Source of the DNA: Mantamonas sphyraenae
Lineage: Eukaryota > CRuMs > Mantamonadidae
Assembly: GCA_026936335.1 (NCBI GenBank)
Contig: JAPMXV010000035.1
Coordinates: forward strand, 186,001-250,000
Direction: 5' to 3'
Length of the DNA stretch: 64,000 nt
The notes beneath the pieces were generated by a model. That model was not told the DNA's origin, ran no database searches, and saw only the letters and a program-made list of their open reading frames with translations. Shown here one piece after another: positions 41,656 to 51,678 of this stretch. The position numbers and the translations under genes are program-made. The stretch's first letter is position 1. Each line of letters opens with the position of its first letter.

Positions 41656-44600
41656 ATGTTCCAGTGGCGTCGCTTCAACTTTTTCCAGAAAGAGGTCGTC
41701 CAGGACAGTGGCGGCAGCGGCAATGCGCCTCATTCTGTCATCGCTGTACGTGTACTTTCACACGTGTTTCCCAGCCACCGCACCCCCGTCTTCCGACCCA
41801 GCCTTCCTCCCGCGGAAACGGCGCCGTTCCGCTTGCCTCGCCTGACCCATTTCCTCCTCGCTCATCCTCCTTTCGCCTTTTGCGTGCACCCGTCCAGGAT
41901 TTGAAAATCTCCTGCACCAGCAGCGGACGTGGACATATTGTCCTTGGCGACGAAGACGGCTGGGTCAACATTGTGGACCGCAGCTTCGAGGTGACCTCGT
42001 TTCAGGCCTTTGAACGAGTTGTCGATGTGCATCAGCTCAAGCAGAGCAACATTCTGCTCGTCTTTGGCTACGAAGGCGCCGACAACGACACGGCAATCAA
42101 GATCTACAACCTCGACAAGGCTGACAAGAACGGCAACCCACTTGTCCTGCGCACCCTCAAGGTCCTCAACGGCAAGTTTGCCGGTGTCAAGGTAGGTTTT
42201 TCCCCTCTCACCCCGTCCGCGAGCTCGTTCTCCTCGTGGATCACTTGCACGCCCCACGCCTTTTGACCTGTTGGAGCACATCTTGAACCTCGCGCGTTGA
42301 CACACTCATGATCCACCCCCAACATACAGCTCACTGCCTTTGCTGTGCTCGAAGATCTGTCGCAGCTCGCTCTCGGCTACGAAAACGGTGCCGTCTTGCT
42401 GTATCGAGGCGACGTGGCTCGGTGAGTTACGCCACATTTCCCCCTTGATGCAAACCATCCCACACTCCCAAATGTGCATTCGCAAACCCGACATTCGTGG
42501 GCCTCCTCAGTGGTGCAACAATGCAACTGCTCACCACGCCGCGCGACTTGCTCCCTCGTCCGTTCCACCACCTTCACAGCGATCGCTTCAGCAAACCCAA
42601 ACTGCTGATGGAGGCCAGCAGCTGCGTGACAGGGTTGGGCTTCCGTGACCACTACCAGCACGTCCTCTTGTTTGTCGTCACCGAAGAGGACGTGTCAAAC
42701 ATCATCACGACCACAAAAAGTGAGGTAGTCAACCAACTGGACTGGATCGGTGGCCCTCTGGGCACCACCGCGCTCAGCGATGACCAGGAAATGGTTGTCG
42801 GCCGCGAGGAGGCCGTTTACTTTTACGAGGGCGAGGACAAGGGACCTTGCTATGCATTTGACGGCCCCAAGAAACTTCTGTCCTGGTTCCGTGGCTACCT
42901 CATCGTAGTGGGAGCTGACAATGCGGTGAACATCTACGACATCAAAAACAAGTTTATCGCCTTCTCCGGGCGCTTCTCCGAAGTGCAGGACATCATTTGC
43001 GAGTGGGGCAGCATCTTTGTGCTCACCACCAAGCGCGTACTCTATCAGCTGGAGGAAAAAGACACGCAAACCAAGCTGGAGATGCTGTTTCGCAAAAACC
43101 ACTATTCTGTGGCCATCAACCTGGCACACACACAGCAGTACGACTACGCCTCCATCATCGACATCTTCCGCAAGTACGGTGACCATCTGTACAGCAAGGG
43201 CGACTTTGACGGCGCCATCACACAGTATCTGCAGACCATTGGCCGCCTGGAGCCGTCGTATGTGATCCGCAAGTTCCTCGACGCCCAGCGCATCCACAAC
43301 CTGACCAGCTACCTGGAAGCCCTGCACGAAAAGGGCCTGGCCAACTCGGACCACACCACGCTGCTGCTCAACTGCTACACCAAGCTCAAGGACGTCAGCA
43401 AGCTGGACGAGTTTATCAAAAACGACAGCGAACAACTGCAGTTTGACGTCGAGACGGCCATCAAGGTGTGCCGCCAGGCAGGCTACCACGAGCACGCGCT
43501 CTTCCTCGCCGAAAAACACTCGGAGCATGAGTGGTACCTCAAAATCCAGCTGGAAGACATCATGAACTACCAGGACGCGCTGGACTACATCGCCACGCTG
43601 GACTTTTACGACGCCGAGACCATGCTGAAAAAGCACGGCAAGCAGGTGGTGACTCACCTGCCCGAGGCAACCACAGACCTGCTCATGCGCCTGTGCACTG
43701 AGTATGTGCCTGCAGGCGGCAAGCAGCAGCTGTCTGCGTCCATGACGCAAGGAGGCGGCTCCTCGGCACAGCCACGCCCTGTGCCAGGCGCAGGTGCACA
43801 GGCAACTGCTGGAGCCGGTTCCATGGGCATGGCAGGCAGTGCGGGCCAGACGGGTACCTCGCAGGACGCACGCTCTGCCCTGTTTGCTGGAATCAAGCAA
43901 CCGTCTGCAGATTCGCTCAAGGCTGCCTTTGACCCTGTCAAGCATGCGTTTTCCTCTCCCGAGGCGATGCGCTCGGCTTTGTTCTCGCAGGGAGGCGCAG
44001 GTGCGTCGTCGTCGTCGTCGTCGTCGTCATCGTCGTCGTCGTCCTCCTCCTCCTCCTCATCGTCAGCAAGTGCAGCAGCATATGACAGCGCCGGCAGCGG
44101 ATCGGGGTTGGGCCAGCAGCAGCACGATTCTGGCTCGCTTTCGCAAGGATACAACAGCGGCGGGCTTGCAGAGTTGCCTGCTGTGTCCGATCTGGGTCTG
44201 GATTTTGACATTGACGGGGAGTTTGGCGGAAGCGGAAGCAAGGCGCGCCCAGAGGAGTTTATCCACATCTACGTCGACCAACCTGAATGGCTGACCACCT
44301 TTTTGGAGTTTATTGTCAACGAGATCCCGGACAGCGACAAGCTGGTGTACAACACCCTGCTCGAGCTGTATCTGCGAGAGGAGGATGTGACTCTGGCAGC
44401 AGCCAAGGCGGGCAAGCAAGCACAGAGTGCGTCGCAGGGTCTTGCAGGCAAGCAGCAGCCTTCTGCAGTGCGTCTGGAGAAGCTTGCCAAGGCGCGAGCA
44501 CTGCTGAAGAACTCACGTGCGCAGTACGACGTTGACCACGCGCTTGTGCTGTGCCAGATGCACGATTTTAAGGACGGCATTCTGTTTCTGTACGAGAAAC

Positions 44601-45349
44601 TCAAACTGTACCACGAAATTGTGGAGTACTACATGGAGAACGACATGTACGACTCCATCATCAGCTCGTGCAAGCGCTTCGGCGAAAGCGACCCGAACTT
44701 GTGGATCGAGGTGCTGTCGTACTTTGCAGGAAAGGAAGGAGACTGCCAGAAGGAAATCCGAGATGTTCTGGCGCACATCAACACAAACAATCTGCTGCCG
44801 CCCCTGCTGGTCATCCAGATCCTCAGCCGCACAAAGAATGTGAGCCTGAGCGTGGTGAAGGACTACGTCGTGCGCCGACTGCAGCAAGAGAACGCAGCCA
44901 TCGAGAAAGATAGGCGGATGATCCGCAAGTACAAGGAGGAAACGGAAAAGATGCGGCAGGAGATTGACGAGCTCAAGACGAGCGCAAAGATCTTCCAGCG
45001 CAACAAGTGCACGCGTTGCACAGGCCCACTGGAACTGCCCGCCGTCCACTTTCTGTGCATGCATTCGTTTCACCAGCGTTGTCTGGGTGACAGTGACTTT
45101 GAGTGTCCTGCGTGTGCGCAGGAGAACAGGCAGGTGCTGGAAATCAAGCGAGGCCTGGAGGCCAGTGCCACGCAGCACGATCAGTTCTTCAAGCAGCTGG
45201 AGGACTCGCCCGACGGGTTTAGCACTGTGGCCGAGTTTTTTGGACGTGGTATCTTCAACAAGCTCATCCTGGTCGGCGGTGAAGACGTGGGCAACGGCGG
45301 CGTGGAGCGCCTCAGTGCACAGGAGCAACGCGAGCGACTGCTTGGATGA
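41656..45349 (+). CDS. VPS11: Vacuolar protein sorting protein 11 (HOPS/CORVET core)
   Basis: Exons 41656-41745, 41898-42191, 42330-42421 and 42511-45349 join with matching phases to give 1,104 residues (human 941). VPS11 is a core subunit of the HOPS and CORVET tethers that drive endosome-lysosome fusion. The N-terminal beta-propeller starts MFQWRRFNFF and includes VFGYEGADNDTAIKIYNLDK; the clathrin-repeat solenoid follows (DYASIIDIFRKYGDHLYSKG, HDFKDGILFLYEKLKLYHEI). The C-terminal RING-like domain is CTRCTGPLELPAVHFLC, then MHSFHQRC and CPAC. A low-complexity insert (residues about 600-690) contains a run of about 20 Ser encoded by TCG/TCC repeats and explains the extra length. Its stop is 85 bp from the bleomycin hydrolase stop. 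Confidence 0.95.
44008..44062 (+). repeat. TCG/TCC repeat encoding poly-Ser in VPS11
   Basis: About 18 tandem serine codons, first TCG then TCC, inside the linker between the solenoid halves of VPS11. Confidence 0.9.
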
Positions 45350-45434
45350 GTGCAACGGAAAGCACACAAGTTTTTGTGTATGCAGATGAACGTTGTGTGG
45401 TTTTTGTTCCTGGTTCATGGTTGGAATGGAAATT

Positions 45435-46898
45435 TCACAATCGGGCGGTCAGCCTTCCGGACAGGCTGTGGACGTCGTCGACGACCAGATTCTCGTCTTG
45501 GCCGGCAGTGTGATCGCGATCACATGCACAGTCGGCGAGGGTGCCCATGGGGTCCCACGGAGGGAGGTACTCTTGTGGGACATCGGAGGAGCGCCAGATG
45601 TCTTGCAAGCGTTGGGGCAGCCTGTGCAGCGGCACAATAACTTCATACACATACTCTTCGAACCACGAGTTGTCCAGCAGCAAGAAGCCCTTCTTGCCGC
45701 TTTTTTCGCCATGGGAGTTTTCCACACGCCATTTGCGGGGTGTGTCCTTGTGTTTGTCGCGAACATCGAGCCCAGTGAAAAGCATGGCATGTGTGACACG
45801 CGTGTCGGCGACGTCCAGACGCTGGGCCTTGGTGAGGGTGTACGGATGATCGTAGAGTTGGGCATAGTCAAAGAGTTGTGCGTGCATGAGGCCCTTCTCC
45901 TTGTAGATTTGCTTGCTGAAGCAGCAGCCAAACCACACGGGCTGCTTGTCGATGACAATTGTGTCACGAGAGGCACGCTTAATTGTGTCGATGTCTGTGC
46001 TGATGAAGCGCATGGGATCTGTGCCGAGAATGTTGCGCAGCCAGCCGAGGCCGTACACGGCGTCGACGACAGTTTGCTCGCGTGGGTCGTGGACAAGACA
46101 CACGTATGAAGCCATGTCGGCGCCGACAACGCGTGCAAAAAACTGCTGCGGGGTCAGGTTGGACAAGCGGGTGAACTTCTTGTTGCCCTTGCTTGGGACC
46201 TTGTGGTTTGGGGTGAAGCTCCAGTCGACGGTGGTGGGGGGCATTCCGAGGTGCATGACGAGCATGCGATAGACGACCTGGAGAGCAGTGCGGCGGATGG
46301 CGTGCATTTGGTCCAACGAGAGACCCTGTTGGCGCATGGCAAGGGCAGTCTGCAGGAGGAGTTCCTTGAGACGGGCATTCATCTGCGCGCTGCCGTTGCT
46401 GGACACACATTCGGGCATGGAGTCAGCAGGGACGACGCCGTACTTTGTGACGAGGTCGGCAAACATGTTCCAGTGGCCACCGTCGCCGATACAGTGTGCG
46501 TAGAGGTAGCTGGTCAGGCGGTCGCCGTTCACGGAGCGTTGGCGTGTGCTGATGACGTCGTGGAGAAAGGTGTTTGCGCGTTCGAGCTTGTCGTAGAAGA
46601 AGAGGTAGTTTGCGCTGAAGGTGATGTCTTTGAGGTGAAGCTTGTCGCAAGCAAGGGAGCGGAGGAGGTTGAGCCCGGCAAACATCCAGCAGCGGCCGCT
46701 CTTGCGCTGGTTGGACACGGGCCAATGATCAAGCGTGTGAGAGTAATCATCGTGCCGCATTGTGCCCAGGAGAGAACGGTTGAGGGCCATGGAGCCGGCG
46801 GAGCAGAGTTGCATTGCATTGCTGACCACACGTGTGCTGCGGCTGCTTGACGCCTGCTGCATCCACTCAGCCAAATGTTGTGTGTCAATGGGTTCCAT
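45435..46898 (-). CDS. BLMH: Bleomycin hydrolase (C1B cysteine aminopeptidase)
   Basis: A single exon of 487 residues (typical length 455). Bleomycin hydrolase is a cytosolic hexameric papain-like peptidase whose C-terminus sits in the active-site cleft. Catalytic Cys70 lies in NQRKSGRCWMFAGLN, His in VTHAMLFTGLD and Asn in WRVENSHGEKSGKKG; CIGDGGHWNMF and SYVCLVHDPR are also characteristic. The family normally ends a few residues after the PAWDPMG-LA motif. Here PPWDPMGTLADCACDRDHTA continues for about 35 residues in total with no stop or obvious donor, so the C-terminus may be processed or the peptidase behaviour altered. It is head-to-head with the capping-enzyme homologue. Confidence 0.93.
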   Translation of the reverse strand: MEPIDTQHLAEWMQQASSSRSTRVVSNAMQLCSAGSMALNRSLLGTMRHDDYSHTLDHWPVSNQRKSGRCWMFAGLNLLRSLACDKLHLKDITFSANYLFFYDKLERANTFLHDVISTRQRSVNGDRLTSYLYAHCIGDGGHWNMFADLVTKYGVVPADSMPECVSSNGSAQMNARLKELLLQTALAMRQQGLSLDQMHAIRRTALQVVYRMLVMHLGMPPTTVDWSFTPNHKVPSKGNKKFTRLSNLTPQQFFARVVGADMASYVCLVHDPREQTVVDAVYGLGWLRNILGTDPMRFISTDIDTIKRASRDTIVIDKQPVWFGCCFSKQIYKEKGLMHAQLFDYAQLYDHPYTLTKAQRLDVADTRVTHAMLFTGLDVRDKHKDTPRKWRVENSHGEKSGKKGFLLLDNSWFEEYVYEVIVPLHRLPQRLQDIWRSSDVPQEYLPPWDPMGTLADCACDRDHTAGQDENLVVDDVHSLSGRLTARL

Positions 46899-47011
46899 GG
46901 GGAAGGTGAGGAGAATGGAGGAGAGGCAGCCGGATGCCTGTGTCGGTCGAGGAAGAGCTGCCCCAGCCGGAGCAAGAGCAGGTCTTTGCATTGCAACACA
47001 GGACAGTGGCC

Positions 47012-48910
47012 ATGTCGACCAAACGATCACGGGCCGAGCGTGAACGAGAGCAAGAGGAGGATGCGGGCGAGGCGGGCGACGAAAGTCCGCAGCTTCATGA
47101 CAGCAAGCGGAGCAGAACAAGCGTGGGGGCGCCGAAGGACTGGCTTCTGTGCCCTCTGCTGGGCAATCCTGTGGAAGGGCTTCCATTGGTGGCGTGCAAA
47201 ACACCGCTGGACGAGCGGTTCGATGTAGGGGAGCAGTATGTCGTGCGTGTAGGCAGTGTGGTGGAATTTGTGCGGCAGTTTGGTGGACAAGAGGTGGGGT
47301 TGTGGGTGAATCTTGCGTCCGAAGGCGCATACTACGACAAGGACGAGGTTTTGGACGCAGGAATGGAGTATGCACAGATTGGAAGTGGAGAGGGATGTGA
47401 CGAGGCAATTCCGAGCCGAGAAGAAGTGCGCTCATTCATGCGAGTGGCGCACAAGTTTGTGCAGAAGAAAGCCAAGGGGAAGGTGGCTATGGTGCATTGC
47501 ACACACGGGTTCAACCGGACGGGCTTCATGTTTGTGGCGTATCTGGTGGAAATGATGGACTTTGGGGTGGAGGATGCGATCAGTGCGTTTGCAGAGGCGC
47601 GGTCGCCGGGAGTGTTTGACAAGGCGTTTCTGCAAGCGCTGTGCGACAGGTACCAGGGCGATATGGAGGATGTTCGTGTGCCTCAATCGCCTCCCGCGTG
47701 GGTGGGAAGCAACGAACACGGACGGAGCACGCCGATTGCAGCGTCATTGGAGGAATTGGAACAGCAACGAGTGGCGGAGGCAACGGCAGAGCGTGGCACA
47801 CAGCTTCTGGGACACAGCAACGAGCAAAGTGTGCATGTACATGCAAACGGACGTCTTTTGGTTCCCCCCGGATGCGAGTGGGTGGAACCCGGGAGCAAGG
47901 TGCATGGTGAGGTATTAGCCCACCTGGGCACGCTCGTAGGCAACGCCAACAAAGTTGGTGGACAGAGCGAGAGAAGCAACAGCAGCAATGAGGACGAAAA
48001 TGGGTCGAGCTTGTTTGCAGAGGGCCACCTGATGACGGAGGAGGAGTGTGAGCGTGTTCAGAGCGAAGACGAGGTGGGCAAACACCTGGTGACTTGGGCA
48101 GCAGATGGTACGCGATACCTGATGTTGATTGCAGGGGGTGCTGTATTTCTGGTCGGGGACTTGGATGTGGTGCTTCGTGTGCACGGTCTGCCGTTCCCGC
48201 AGAGGAAGAGGCCGGCGGCGCTGGTGGACAACACAGTTGTGCAAGGGATGATGGTGATGGACTGGGACAAGTCTCAGGGCAAACACGTGCATCGCTTCTT
48301 GATGCAGGACCTGGTGTGCTTCAACAGCCATGCGATGTCGAAAGAGGGGCTTGCGGTTCGCCTCCAGTGCATGAAGGTGGAGCTCATCAATGTGCGGAAA
48401 GAGCTGGCTCACAAAGAATTACTGGACATGAGCAAGGCGCCGTTTAGTGTGCGCATCATGCACTACATGAAGCTGAGGGAGGTGGGCAAACTAGCGCAGC
48501 TGCTACCGTCGCTCCCGCACAGTCACGACGGACTGATGGTGGTGGACACGCGTGCGGCGTGGCACAGTGGTCGCAACAAGGCAATTCTTGTGTGGCGTGA
48601 GGCTCAGCGTACGACAGTACATTTCTTGGTGAAGTTGGACGGCGTGGACGACGAGCAGCGCGTTGTGCTCAAACTGTACCTGCGCACAAGTGGAGAGGTG
48701 GGTGCACAGCTGCATCATCATCACACTATGGCTGTGGGCTTGGATGTGATCGCCCAACATGACAACCTGGACGGACGTGTCGTTGCGTTCAACAGGACGG
48801 ATGCCGGAGGATGGAGCATCGTGCGAGTGCTGGAAGGTGTCACGGCAGTGGCGCACACAATTGAAGAGGCGGAGCGAGATGGATGTGAGTTTGCGTTGGT
48901 TGAGGCGTGA
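47012..48910 (+). CDS. mRNA capping enzyme homologue with degenerate guanylyltransferase domain
   Basis: A single exon of 632 residues; ATG 46934 is an alternative start. Residues about 40-235 are an RNA 5'-triphosphatase of the cysteine-phosphatase type, with an intact P-loop HCTHGFNRTG (Cys163, Arg169). Residues about 320-620 align along their length with the guanylyltransferase of metazoan/plant capping enzymes (ADGTRYLMLI, LQCMKVELI, PFSVRIMHYM, SHDGLM). However, the nucleotide-attaching lysine of motif I (W-K-A-D-G) is alanine (TWAADGTRY, residue 363). Motif III DGE reads QGM, motif IV lacks its usual FQP, and motif V KWKP reads VWRE. The OB-fold-like C-terminus is present. By these residues it cannot form the enzyme-GMP intermediate. 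A separate active capping guanylyltransferase must exist elsewhere in the genome. Confidence 0.85.
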   Translation: MSTKRSRAEREREQEEDAGEAGDESPQLHDSKRSRTSVGAPKDWLLCPLLGNPVEGLPLVACKTPLDERFDVGEQYVVRVGSVVEFVRQFGGQEVGLWVNLASEGAYYDKDEVLDAGMEYAQIGSGEGCDEAIPSREEVRSFMRVAHKFVQKKAKGKVAMVHCTHGFNRTGFMFVAYLVEMMDFGVEDAISAFAEARSPGVFDKAFLQALCDRYQGDMEDVRVPQSPPAWVGSNEHGRSTPIAASLEELEQQRVAEATAERGTQLLGHSNEQSVHVHANGRLLVPPGCEWVEPGSKVHGEVLAHLGTLVGNANKVGGQSERSNSSNEDENGSSLFAEGHLMTEEECERVQSEDEVGKHLVTWAADGTRYLMLIAGGAVFLVGDLDVVLRVHGLPFPQRKRPAALVDNTVVQGMMVMDWDKSQGKHVHRFLMQDLVCFNSHAMSKEGLAVRLQCMKVELINVRKELAHKELLDMSKAPFSVRIMHYMKLREVGKLAQLLPSLPHSHDGLMVVDTRAAWHSGRNKAILVWREAQRTTVHFLVKLDGVDDEQRVVLKLYLRTSGEVGAQLHHHHTMAVGLDVIAQHDNLDGRVVAFNRTDAGGWSIVRVLEGVTAVAHTIEEAERDGCEFALVEA

Positions 48911-48947
48911 ATGATTGCGCTGCGCAATTGGATGCAACTTGGCAAAA

Positions 48948-51542
48948 ATGGACAACGCATTCCTCGACTCGCTCAATTCCCGGCAGTTGCGAAAGGAGCT
49001 GGAAGACCGTGGGTTGGACACGTACGGATCGAAGAAGATTCTGCGGAAGCGTCTGGCACAATACCAGAACTCGTCGCTTGCTCGGGAGGACGTAGTGAGC
49101 TGGAATCGCAGCAACAGCAACAGCAACAGCAACAAGGGCCAATCGGAGTCCAAGTCCATTTCGCTTAGCGAGAGCCAGCGACTGGCCGACAAGCGGGTGA
49201 TGGATGAGCTGTTTGATGAGAACACCGGTCGCTGGCTGAAGGACGAAGAAACCGAAGACGAACTCAGACGGGCGATGTTGACGTCGCACTACAACCAGTT
49301 CAACAACAAGAAATTGCGCAAGGCAATCACGCATTTCGGTAAGTGCGCATGGAAGGCGGAAATGATGTGGTGTGTGTGGGTGTGTGTGTGACAAACGTGG
49401 AGCGTGCGGATGGGTTGTTTCGTGGAAAACCCCAGACACCTGGCGGAGCCGCCGAACGCGTTGTTGAAACCCGCGGGCAAGGGACGCTTTGAGCCATAAT
49501 CTGTTGGATGTCCAGAGTGCAAATCGTGTTTTTTATGAAGTGGAGGCGCGTGAGAGCGGGAGGGAAATGCTCGAGTTTCGGTGTGGAAGAACGTTTTCTG
49601 GTGTTTGAGGATGAATTCTGGGTAAGATTCACTGACACGTCGGTGGCAACCCAAACTCAGGCAAATCGAACAAGGAGTTTCCAGCACGGGAGGACAGGAT
49701 CTCGTTTCTGGTGAACCAGAGCATGGGTGAGAACGAAGCCCAGATACCGTACGAGATGGAGTACCGGGACTACCTGAGTCTGCCGAGTGGCAGCGGGGCA
49801 AGCAAACGCACCTCGGAATGGGCAGGACAATCGAGCACTAGCACGAGCACGACGCATGGAAAGACCACAGAGTACGATGAGTACGGCTTCCCCGTAGAGG
49901 TCCAACCGCATGACGACATGATGGCGTCCAATTACTGGCAGTTTGTCAGCGAGGAAGACGACAACGATGACAACGATGGCGCGGATGATGATGATGATCA
50001 TGACGATGACGATGATGATGATGGTGGTGATGGCGGTGACGGTGAGGGCAGCTACGACTTTTTCGACCCGAAGAACCATGACAAGACGTCTTCGACACAA
50101 CGGGCGGAGGAGGAGGCTCTGATGGACGCAACGTACAAGTCATGGAGGGAAGACGCAGAGGGTGGAGGCGAAGCAGGCGCACTGAGCGACAGCCAGAACC
50201 GTCTGCTGGAAGAGCAGTCGGTGTTGATGTCGCAAACAGGCTTGCAGGTGGACGAGGACGGATGGCCGATCATTGAGCTGGTGGCTGAGGAAAAGAGCGA
50301 GGATGCATTCCCGACACTGAGCGACAGCGTGAGCCAAACCCAATTGGTGGAGGTGGATCCCATTCTGCGCAAGCGGTCTGCAAAGCGAGCACGTGAGGAG
50401 GCAAAGCGAGGTAAGAACTGGGCAGCTTCAGTGCCTTGCAATCGCTGAAAACCGAGCAAAGCCAAGAGTCGATGGAGAGCATGAGCAACAGCACAAGCAC
50501 AAGCACTGAAGCCACGAGCAGGGCTTCCTCGAAGCTTGTGGAGGGTGTGCGTGTGGGCGCCGATAGCTGGAGACACCGCGAGGTGCAGCCACTGCCCAAA
50601 CCGCGCGTGCAGGCGTGGGGACCCAAGCGACGCGGCCAGTTGACGCAAGATGACCGCCAGGATTCGATTGAGGCCCCGTTCGACGAGCGCATCGAGAACA
50701 TGGACTTTCAGACACCGCTGGAACAGTTTGTGAGCCGATTCCGCGAGTTGTACAAAGAGAGCGGGGAAGCGGATGGGCAAGAGAGCACAAAGGAAGAATC
50801 ACAGACACAGACACAGACAGAGGCTGATGCAGAGGCTAAGGACCACGAGGAGGCAGAGACAATGCAGCGCAATGGCGAACAGAAGGAGGCTGTTATCGCA
50901 CGGCTGTACGACATGACGAGGTACCTGCGCGAGCGCTGCGACGGCATCATGAAGTCTCGTATCAAGTGGCGCGACAGGTATCAAGCAAAGGAGGCGCAGT
51001 ATCAGGATTTGATCAAGGCACAGAAGGAACTGCGCGCATCGAACGAACTCCTGCAGCGAGAGGTGCACCAGTCGCGCGTGCAGGCGTTGGAACTGCAACG
51101 CGAGCTGAGTCCGCTGCGAGACGAGCTGCAGAGTGTAAAGAGCAAGCTGCTGGTGGTGATGGCTGAGCGGGAAACGATGGAGGCTGAGCTGGCTGAGATG
51201 AAGTCCAAGTGGGAGCTTGTGGGCGGCGAGGAGCTGGAAAGCAAGAACCTGGCGGAATTGGAAGCCGCAGAAGCATTCTTGGACAAACGTGTTCGCAAGG
51301 TGCGCCAGTGCATGATTGTGGCCATCGAAAAGGAAAAGGAGGCGCTGCTGCAAAAGATGGAGGAGGAGCGGGACGAGCTGATGGAAAAGATGATGTGCAA
51401 GGTGTGCATGGATGCGCCCATGTCTGTAGTGCTGCTTCCGTGTGGCCACGTATGCGTGTGTACAACTTGCGCTCCCAAGCTCGAGGATTGTCCCATCTGC
51501 CGCAGCAAGATTGTGCAGATCAAGCCGGCGTTTTTGAGTTGA
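48948..51542 (+). CDS. SAP domain and C-terminal RING finger protein (putative E3 ligase)
   Basis: Exons 48948-49338, 49661-50410 and about 50467-51542 give about 738 residues. The first intron (322 nt) is the longest phase-verified one here; the last is only 56 nt and its acceptor (GCCAAG) is inferred. Residues 4-40 form a SAP DNA/RNA-binding helix pair (LNSRQLRKELEDRGLDTYGS). A highly acidic Asp run lies in the middle, followed by a long coiled coil (about residues 500-680) and a C-terminal C3HC4 RING: CKVCMDAPMSVVLLPCGHVC, then CTTCAPKLEDCPICRSK, similar to IAP/MUL1-type RINGs. It plausibly acts as a nucleic-acid-linked ubiquitin ligase. I do not recognise an orthologue with this combination. 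Confidence 0.78.
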
Positions 51543-51678
51543 TTGCTGATGACAGCCGGTGGGTTGGCGGTTGGGGACAAGGGAAACAGGGAGACAGGGC
51601 AAGAGGACACAAATGCACAACGCATTGAGACCGGTTGCGTTGGTGTCCAGCGCACCCGCCGCCACCGCAACCCCGACA

